Assembly: GCA_014874455.1 (NCBI GenBank)
Contig: JADBJL010000030.1
Span: 1-58,436 of the forward strand
Origin: Thermomicrobiaceae bacterium
GTDB lineage: Bacteria > Chloroflexota > Chloroflexia > Thermomicrobiales > Thermomicrobiaceae
DNA length: 58,436 nt
Reading direction: 5' to 3'
Shown: positions 52,679 through 58,436 of the stretch, in pieces
Layout of the letters: every line of letters begins with the position of its first letter
Position numbering within the stretch: the stretch's first letter is position 1
Position numbers and translations under genes: made by a program
The notes under the pieces: model-generated
Told to the model about the DNA's origin: nothing
Database searches by the model: none
The model's input: only the letters and a program-made list of their open reading frames with translations

Positions 52679-53458
52679 CTACCATGCCGTCCAGCCGCCG
52701 TCGACGGGCAGGGTCACCCCGGTGATCAGCGCGGCTGCGTCGGATGCGAGGAAGACGACGGCCGCTGCCACCTCTTCCGGCCGGCCCAGCCGGCCGAGCG
52801 GGATGTTGCGCAGCACCTGCTCACGGAAGCCGGGGATGGTCTCGAACATCGGGCGGGTGAGCGGCGTCTCGACGAAGGTCGGCGCGATGCAGTTGACGGT
52901 GATCCCGTGCTGCGCCCACTCGATCGCGAGCACCTTGGTGAGGAGAGAGACCGCCGCCTTGCTCGCGCAGTAGGCGGCGCGCTGGATCCAGCCGACCAGG
53001 CCCATGTCCGAGCCGATGTTGACGATACGGCCGTACTGCTGCTCGATCATGTACTTGCCGACCGCCTGGCAGCAGAAGAAGAGCCCCTTGGCGTTGGTGT
53101 CCATGATCGTGTCCCAGGCCTCTTCCGTCACGTCGACTGCCCACTGGGGGATGTTGAGGCCGGCGTTGTTGACCAGGATATCGATGCGGCCGAAGGCGAC
53201 ATGCGCCTCCTCGGCCATCCGCCGCACCTCCGCCACGTCGCGCACGTCCACGGCGAGCGGCACCGCGCGCCGCCCGCGTGCCTCGATCTCGGCGCAGACC
53301 TCGCGCAGGCGCTCCCGGCTGCGGCTGGTGACCACGAGGTCGGCCCCGGCCTCCGCCAGCGCCAGCGCGGTCGCCCGGCCCAGCCCCGTGCTCGCGCCGG
53401 TGACGAGCGCCACTTTGCCGTCGACCCGCATGTCGAGAAGCGCCCGCGATTCAGCCAT
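52679..53458 (-). CDS. SDR-family oxidoreductase
   Basis: A 259-residue classical SDR: VALVTGASTGLGRATALALA (TGxxxGxG), LVNNAGLNIPQWAVDVTEEA (NNAG), IVNIGSDMGLVGWIQRAAYC (catalytic Ser), and YCASKAAVSLLTKVLAIEWA (Y-x-x-x-K), ending VTLPVDGGWTAW. It is similar to gluconate/3-oxoacyl-ACP reductases; the substrate is undetermined. AGGAGGGGAG precedes ATG 53458. Confidence 0.93.
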   Translation of the reverse strand: MAESRALLDMRVDGKVALVTGASTGLGRATALALAEAGADLVVTSRSRERLREVCAEIEARGRRAVPLAVDVRDVAEVRRMAEEAHVAFGRIDILVNNAGLNIPQWAVDVTEEAWDTIMDTNAKGLFFCCQAVGKYMIEQQYGRIVNIGSDMGLVGWIQRAAYCASKAAVSLLTKVLAIEWAQHGITVNCIAPTFVETPLTRPMFETIPGFREQVLRNIPLGRLGRPEEVAAAVVFLASDAAALITGVTLPVDGGWTAW

Positions 53459-53699
53459 TTGCCGCTCCCCTCCTGGTGGCGGTCACCTTCTTTCCCCGTG
53501 CACGCCGGTATCCTAGCCGAGCTTCGGGTCGAGGCCAAGCTCGCCAGCGTGCGCAATGCTCTGCTCTCGCCGCCTCGGGTAGGGGATCGGCTTCAGCGCG
53601 GCTCCGGGATGAGCTGCCCGGCCAAGCTGGTTATCGCTACCGCTGGCGTCACGCGCCGAGCGCGCCGAGCTGGGAGCAAGGGAACGCCGGGCCGGTGGC

Positions 53700-53872
53700 G
53701 GTGTCATTGCAGTGACGGCGCGCGCCCTGCCGTCGGGACGGAGTGCGCGGCGCCCGGCGTGCTGATCGAGCCGCTGGAGGCCGAGTTCGGCTGGAGCAGG
53801 GCCGAGGTCTCTCGCGTCGCCATCAGTATCCTTGCCTACGGCCCTGGCCACACCGCTGGTGGCGCCGGCTGA
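53700..53872 (+). pseudogene. Remnant of an MFS transporter N-terminus
   Basis: In one plus-strand frame the segment GVLIEPLEAEFGWSRAEVSR-VAISILAYG matches the N-terminal periplasmic loop and second helix of MFS permeases of the oxalate/formate antiporter type (usually G-x-x-xx-PLxxEFGWSRAxxS). The frame stops at 53872 and no more of the protein follows. The rest of 53459-53924 shows no gene, so this is probably a decayed gene. Confidence 0.55.
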
Positions 53873-53924
53873 GCCGGCCTGGCCCGGAGAGGCGAAGCGA
53901 GGCGTGTCAAACCGGCCATCCGGG

Positions 53925-55559
53925 TCAACCGATCTCGACCCGCCGATGGTGGTACCCGCTGGCCCCGTCAGGGTACGGATCGGTCGCTTGCTCGGCCTGC
54001 GGCTCGCCGAGACCGTCGACTGCCCGCACGGTGAGCCGGTACTCGCCCGGCGGGGCCTCCAGCTCGGCACGCCAGAGCACCCAGGTGAAGGGCGAGAGCG
54101 GCTCCTTCAGCTCGGCCGGTACCCACTCGCCGTCGTCCAGCCGCACCTCGACCCGGGCAATGCTCCGGGCGCCAGCGTAGGCGATCCCACCCACCACCAG
54201 CCGCGCCGGCGCGCCCTCCTGCGCCGCGTCGATCACCGACGTAGTCTTGACCCACGCCTCCTTGCTCCACCCACGCTGCTCCCAGAAGCCATCGTACGGC
54301 TCGCCGATGGCCTCGACCCGGGTGATCCACTTCGGGTTCTTCATCCCATAGCGGTTGGGCGTGAACAGCCGGATCGGGAAGCCGTGCTCCGGGGGAAGCT
54401 GTTGGCCGTCCATCGCGAAGCAGAGCAGCGTGTTCGGGTCGAGCGCGGAGTCCATCGGCAGCGACTCGGTGTAGCCGTCGGCGCAGGTGAAGCGGATCTC
54501 GACGGCGCCGGGCTGGAGCCCCGCCCGGTTCAGCACGTCGGCCAGCCGCACGCCGGTGAAGCGGGTAGTGCTGATCAAATCCCCGCCGACCTCGTTGGAG
54601 ATGCACTCCAGAGTGGCGTACAGCTCGTGGGCCGGCATCGCGAGCAGATCCTCGTAGGTGAGCGACAACGGCTGCGCCACCAGCCCGTCCACCGTGAGCC
54701 GCCACTCCGCGGCGTCGACCCGCGGCGGGCTCAGGTTGATGTCGATCCGGTAGAACTGGTCGAGCGGGGTCGGCTCGGGCCGCGTGCCCGGCGCCGGCTC
54801 GAACGCCTCAGCCGCGACATAGCCCGGCGCGGGCACCGGCTGCGGCGTGGAGGGACGCGGAGTCGGCTGCGCCGAGGGGGTGGGGAGCGCCCCCGTGGCT
54901 TGCTCCGCACGCCCGAGGCCCGCCAGGAGCCGGTCGAGCGCCAGGCCCGCCACCGCGAGCGCCAGGGCCGCGCCGCCGGCACGCGCCAGGAAGGCGCGCC
55001 GGCTCGCGTCTGCCGGTGTTTCGGCATGCGGCAGAGTGGCCAGGGCCATCGCCTGCTCATGGATCCAGGCCAGCGCCACCCCCCACCCCGCGCTGAGCAG
55101 GAAGGACGAGAGCAGCCCGTCGAGCGGGCCGACGGCGCCCCAGCGCGCGGCGAGGTCGACCAGCCAGGCCAGCGCCCCGAGCGCGAGGCCGACCGCGAGA
55201 CCTCGTCGCAGCGTCGAGCCGGCGAGCCGGCCGGCCAGCGCGCCGTACAGCGCACCTAGAACCGCCAGCGCGCCGAAGGCCAGCAGGTAGGCCAGCCCCA
55301 GCTCCAGCCGCTTGGCCAGGACATCGGTGCGGCCGAGCTGGAGCCCCTGGAGCACGCGAACCATCAGCTCGATGGCGGTAGTGACCAGGCTACCGGGCAA
55401 CTGCCGGGCCAGCAGGTCGAAGATGCTGGTCGGCAGCGGCCGCAGGCTGGCCAGTCGCTCAGCCAGCAACGAGAGGGCGATGAATGGCATGCCGAGCCAG
55501 AGGCCGGCCAGCGCCCCGATGAGGATCGATCGTCGCACAGCGGTTGTCCTGTCGCTCAC
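53925..55559 (-). CDS. Membrane-anchored sulfite-oxidase-fold molybdopterin enzyme
   Basis: A 544-residue protein. Residues 1-215 hold about five hydrophobic helices, plus ADASRRAFLARAGGAALALA, a Tat-like RR motif before an internal helix. After a Pro/Thr-rich linker (PTPSAQPTPRPSTPQPVPAP) comes an oxidoreductase molybdopterin-binding domain: WRLTVDGLVAQPLSLTYEDL, the Mo-ligand Cys in YATLECISNEVGGDL (about Cys319), RFTCADGYTESLPM, HGFPIRLFTPNRYGMKNPKW. A Mo-co dimerisation domain ends the protein (ARSIARVEVRLDDGEWVPAE). It is similar to YedY/SorA-type enzymes with the catalytic part outside the membrane. GTG start. Substrate unknown. Confidence 0.9.
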   Translation of the reverse strand: MSDRTTAVRRSILIGALAGLWLGMPFIALSLLAERLASLRPLPTSIFDLLARQLPGSLVTTAIELMVRVLQGLQLGRTDVLAKRLELGLAYLLAFGALAVLGALYGALAGRLAGSTLRRGLAVGLALGALAWLVDLAARWGAVGPLDGLLSSFLLSAGWGVALAWIHEQAMALATLPHAETPADASRRAFLARAGGAALALAVAGLALDRLLAGLGRAEQATGALPTPSAQPTPRPSTPQPVPAPGYVAAEAFEPAPGTRPEPTPLDQFYRIDINLSPPRVDAAEWRLTVDGLVAQPLSLTYEDLLAMPAHELYATLECISNEVGGDLISTTRFTGVRLADVLNRAGLQPGAVEIRFTCADGYTESLPMDSALDPNTLLCFAMDGQQLPPEHGFPIRLFTPNRYGMKNPKWITRVEAIGEPYDGFWEQRGWSKEAWVKTTSVIDAAQEGAPARLVVGGIAYAGARSIARVEVRLDDGEWVPAELKEPLSPFTWVLWRAELEAPPGEYRLTVRAVDGLGEPQAEQATDPYPDGASGYHHRRVEIG

Positions 55560-55842
55560 TCGAGCCCTCTCTACAGCCTACGGCCGGGTGATCGTCGCGG
55601 ATTGCCCCGAGCGCTTAGCGTTGGATCAGCCTGGGATAAGGGATCAAACTTGGGCCGCCAGGGAACGCTCCTCCCTGGGGCGCTGACGGTGGGCGGCGCG
55701 GCCCGCCGGCAGGTGGCGCACCGAGACGGAAAGGAGGCCACGGATTAGCGGCTCCTCGCCGGCCGGCGTGGAGTCTCGTTGTTTCGCCTGGCGAGGCGGG
55801 CTACCAGGCTGGGTCACAGCGGGCGAACGGCGGGCACGCCAG

Positions 55843-56313
55843 CTAGACCCGCTCGGCGAAGTCGGCGACTGCCGGCTGGACGAGCCGGGCGAAGTCCGCG
55901 TACTTCAGGCTCATAGTGTCCGTGTGCGTGCCGGCCTGGAAGACGATCGTCTCGTCTTCGGCCAGGGCTGCATCGACGTAGACCGGCACGCCGTAGAGGT
56001 TGCCGAACGGGGGCATCGCGCCGAGCTCGCAGTCGGGGAACAGCGCGCCGAACTCCCGCTCCTCGGCCAGCCGCGCCTCGGACACTCCGAGCACAGCCGC
56101 CAGCTTGTGCAGGTCCACGCGGTCGGTCGCCCGCAGGGCCAGCATCACCGGCTTGCCGTCGGCCACGACCATGACGACTTTGACCACCATCCGGCCGGGG
56201 ACGTGCTCGCTGGCGGCGACCTCCTGCGCGGTGAAGGCGATGGGATGGTGCTGTATCTGGAAAGGCACTCCCTGCTCCCGCAGGTAGGCTTCCAGGCGCT
56301 CCTTGCATCGCAT
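55843..56313 (-). CDS. YbaK/ProX-family aminoacyl-tRNA deacylase
   Basis: A 156-residue protein: RLEAYLREQGVPFQIQHHPI, FTAQEVAASEHVPGRMVVKV, MALRATDRVDLHKLAAVLGV-like core, and GAMPPFGNLYGVPVYVDAAL with the G-x-x-PP-x-G loop of the family, ending GTHTDTMSLKYADFARLVQP. These trans-editing enzymes remove wrong amino acids from tRNA (Cys- or Ala-tRNA-Pro). ATG 56313 is chosen over an upstream start. Confidence 0.9.
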   Translation of the reverse strand: MRCKERLEAYLREQGVPFQIQHHPIAFTAQEVAASEHVPGRMVVKVVMVVADGKPVMLALRATDRVDLHKLAAVLGVSEARLAEEREFGALFPDCELGAMPPFGNLYGVPVYVDAALAEDETIVFQAGTHTDTMSLKYADFARLVQPAVADFAERV

Positions 56314-56837
56314 GGCGCCACCTCCTGGAACGCTCCCAGCGTACCCCACCGGCCAAGTACGGTAAAGCGGTGGACACGTGTGGGCGACCAGGAACCATCT
56401 CCCGAAGATCGAGGCTGTGCAGGCATGCACCGCGGCGAGTGTTATGCTGCTGCCCCGCGCAATCTCCCGGCGGTACAGCGGCATCGATCAGCCTCAAAAT
56501 CCGTGCTGGCTTTCCCGTCCGCTGCCAGCTCGAAGGTCGTGGCAGAGTTACCAGTTCTGCATGGTGCTGGCAGCATCGCCGCTGATTTTCTCGCCACTGG
56601 CCTCACGTTCTACAGAAGTTATGGCGGGGTGGGTATCGGTCTTGAAGAGTCTAAAAGCGGCTGACGATTCCAATGTCGATCTGCGCAGTCACGACGCGGA
56701 TAGACACTGGGATACCGGCTACGTAGATAACTGACGGTTGGAGGTACCCACCACCCGGTGCCGCGATGCAGTTAAGCCGCGACCAGTTCCTGGCACGGCT
56801 GGTGGAAGGAGAACGAATTCGGCCAGCCTGCCAGAGT
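56314..56837. other. Intergenic region, no clear gene
   Basis: Lower-GC stretch with several short frames that look non-coding. A possible gene fragment begins at ATG 56766 (MQLSRDQFLARLVEGERIRP) and runs into the antisense of comM, which suggests a truncated gene. No tRNA or known RNA is visible. Confidence 0.4.
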
Positions 56838-58355
56838 TTATCCCATCTCCTGCGGCCGGTACTGGAGGGCTTCGGCCAGGTGGGCGACCGCGATCCGCTC
56901 CGCTCCCGCCAGGTCGGCGATCGTCCGCGCCAGCTTGAGCACCCGGTGGTAGGAGCGGGCTGAGAGGTTGAGCTGCTGCATGGCAGCCCGCAGCAGGCGT
57001 TCCCCGGCCTCGTCCAGCCGGCAGTGCGCCCGCACCTCCGCCGGCCCCATGTCGCTGTTGAGCCGGCGGGTATCCCCGAAGCGGCGGGCCTGCACCTCCC
57101 GGGCTGCCTCTACCCTGGCCCGCACCGCCGCCGAGGGCTCGCCCGGCCGGCGGTCGGCCAGCTTCTCGTACTCCACCCGCGGCACCTGGAGGTGGATGTC
57201 GATCCGGTCGAGCAGCGGGCCGGAGATACGCTTCTGGTAGCGGGTGATGGCCGAGGGCGAGCAGGTGCAGGGGCGGGCCGGGTCGCCGTAGTAGCCGCAG
57301 GGACAGGGATTCATGGCAGAGACGAGGATGAAGTTAGCCGGGAACGTGATCGCGCCGCTGGCCCGCGAGATAGTGACGATCCGGTCCTCCAGCGGCTGGC
57401 GCAACACCTCAAGCACCCGCGCGCTGAACTCCGGCAGCTCGTCCAGGAACAGCACGCCGCGATGCGCCAGCGTCACCTCGCCCGGCCGCGGCCAGGCCCC
57501 GCCGCCGATCATCCCGGCGTAGCTGATGGTGTGGTGCGGCGCGCGGAAGGGGCGCTGGCGCACCAGCGGCCGGTCGGAGGGCAGCAGCCCGGCCACCGAG
57601 TAGATCCGGGTGACTTCGAGCGACTCCTCGCGGCTCAGCGGTGGCAGGATGGTCGGCAGCGCGCGGGCCAGCAGGGTCTTGCCAGCACCTGGTGGGCCAC
57701 TGGCCAGTAAGTTATGTCCACCAGCCGCTGCCAGTTCCAGCCCGCGCTTGACGTGCTCCTGGCCCCGGATCTCGGCGAAGTCGACGCCGCCGGCCTCGTC
57801 CTCCGGCTCGGGCAGCCCGCCCGCTCGGCAGAACGGCGGGATCGGCTCCTCACCGGTGAGATGGCGCACCAGCGCGGCCAGCGTCTCCACCGGCACGATT
57901 TCGATCCCCTCGACCAGCGCCGCCTCGGCCGCGTCGGCCGCCGGAACGAACGCTCGCCGCAGCCCCCGCTCCTGCGCGAGGCCCACCATCGGGAGCACGC
58001 CAGCCGTGTGGCGCAGGCTGCCGTCCAGCGACAGCTCGCCGATGACCAGCGCCCCGTCGAGGTCGGCGACCACCTGGCCGGAAGCGAGCAGGATGCCCAG
58101 GGCGATCGGCAGGTCGTAGGCCGGCCCCTCCTTGCGGATGTCGGCCGGTGCCAGATTGACGGTAATGCGGCCCAGCGGGAACTTCGCCCCGGAGTTGCGG
58201 ATTGCGGCGCGCACCCGCTCGCGCGATTCCTGCACCGCGGTATCGGGCAAACCGACAATGGTAAGCCCGGGCACGCCCTGCCCGACGTCGACCTCCACCT
58301 CCACCAGGACGCCATCGAGCCCGACCACCGCGCAGCTCAGGACTCGCGCCAGCAC
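56838..58355 (-). CDS. comM: Mg-chelatase-like AAA+ ATPase ComM/YifB
   Basis: A 505-residue protein with a GTG start. The N-terminal Lon-substrate-like domain (LARVLSCAVVGLDGVLVEVE, TIVGLPDTAVQESRERVRAA, VNLAPADIRKEGPAYDLPIA) precedes the AAA+ core LLASGPPGAGKTLLARALPT (Walker A about 215-225), FRAPHHTISYAGMIGGGAWP and GVLFLDELPEFSARVLEVLR, then a Cys-rich loop NPCPCGYYGDPARPCTCSP, and the C-terminal domain LNLSARSYHRVLKLARTIAD. ComM promotes branch migration during natural transformation. DprA often follows in other genomes but is outside this window. Confidence 0.95.
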   Translation of the reverse strand: MLARVLSCAVVGLDGVLVEVEVDVGQGVPGLTIVGLPDTAVQESRERVRAAIRNSGAKFPLGRITVNLAPADIRKEGPAYDLPIALGILLASGQVVADLDGALVIGELSLDGSLRHTAGVLPMVGLAQERGLRRAFVPAADAAEAALVEGIEIVPVETLAALVRHLTGEEPIPPFCRAGGLPEPEDEAGGVDFAEIRGQEHVKRGLELAAAGGHNLLASGPPGAGKTLLARALPTILPPLSREESLEVTRIYSVAGLLPSDRPLVRQRPFRAPHHTISYAGMIGGGAWPRPGEVTLAHRGVLFLDELPEFSARVLEVLRQPLEDRIVTISRASGAITFPANFILVSAMNPCPCGYYGDPARPCTCSPSAITRYQKRISGPLLDRIDIHLQVPRVEYEKLADRRPGEPSAAVRARVEAAREVQARRFGDTRRLNSDMGPAEVRAHCRLDEAGERLLRAAMQQLNLSARSYHRVLKLARTIADLAGAERIAVAHLAEALQYRPQEMG

Positions 58356-58436
58356 GACGCCCCCTACTCGGTTGCTCCGAACGACCCATAGCCCGGCTGG
58401 GCAACCCGATTGTAGGGATCGGTTGGCGAATCATCA

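Overview
The window is about 58 kb of GC-rich DNA with dense, mostly co-oriented genes. It holds no rRNA, tRNA, transposase, phage or CRISPR features that I can see. The gene set suggests an aerobic, probably thermophilic Chloroflexota bacterium of the Thermomicrobia type: a group 1h (atmospheric-H2 type) NiFe hydrogenase, a LysX-type lysine ligase under a T-box, menaquinone methylation, and GYD and DUF2203 proteins. That placement is inference; no rRNA marker is present.

Region 1 (1-11,170, minus strand) is one long hydrogenase operon. It runs from a canonical promoter near 11,140-11,166 through a CooC-type ATPase, the small subunit (hhyS), four consecutive single-pass membrane/coiled-coil proteins, the large subunit (hhyL), a divergent maturation-protease-like protein, a winged-helix protein with a Cys/His tail, a NifU-Rieske protein, the maturation protease, two HypC proteins, HypD, HypE and a SIS-domain protein cut by the window edge. 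HypA, HypB and HypF are not in the window. A small XRE regulator with a Cys-rich tail is divergent at 11,367.

Region 2 (11,770-15,640) is, with the CooC gene, the most unusual part. A second minus-strand operon encodes two paralogous three-helix MerT-like membrane proteins, a Met-rich YtkA/FixH-like lipoprotein and an unusual Clp-like AAA+ ATPase. Both MerT-like genes and the CooC gene contain an in-frame UGA exactly where a cysteine is expected (Cys-UGA in the first membrane helix of the two transporters; UGA-x-Cys at the CooC metal site). Each UGA is followed at 17-20 nt by a GC-rich hairpin with G as the second loop base, as in bacterial SECIS elements. The simplest reading is three selenoproteins within 5 kb. 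The XRE intergenic region and the MerT-like promoter share a palindrome (ATTAG-N4-CTAAT), suggesting common control. A GYD-domain gene is divergent from this operon and has a structured leader with an intrinsic terminator.

Region 3 (15,640-31,520) is metabolic: an MFS transporter, GerW-like and PspC-domain proteins, a DapA-superfamily lyase/aldolase, a LutB-LutA fusion for lactate oxidation, a PilZ protein, a T-box-controlled lysX, a methylcitrate cycle set (prpC, prpD, prpB), a GH4 glycosidase and oligoendopeptidase F. About 0.9 kb (22.5-23.36 kb) is non-coding, structured RNA.

Region 4 (31,520-58,436) is mixed housekeeping: REP-like palindromes, menG/ubiE, PEBP, two GNATs, an EamA exporter, GDP-mannose dehydratase, a RelE-UvrD helicase fusion, a FecB/C/D/E-type metal-complex importer, aldehyde dehydrogenase, an AI-2E family permease, a small membrane protein under SOS-like boxes, MFS, PdxH, HIT, PfkB, a serine hydrolase, SDR, a remnant of an MFS gene, a membrane-bound sulfite-oxidase-fold enzyme, a YbaK deacylase and ComM.
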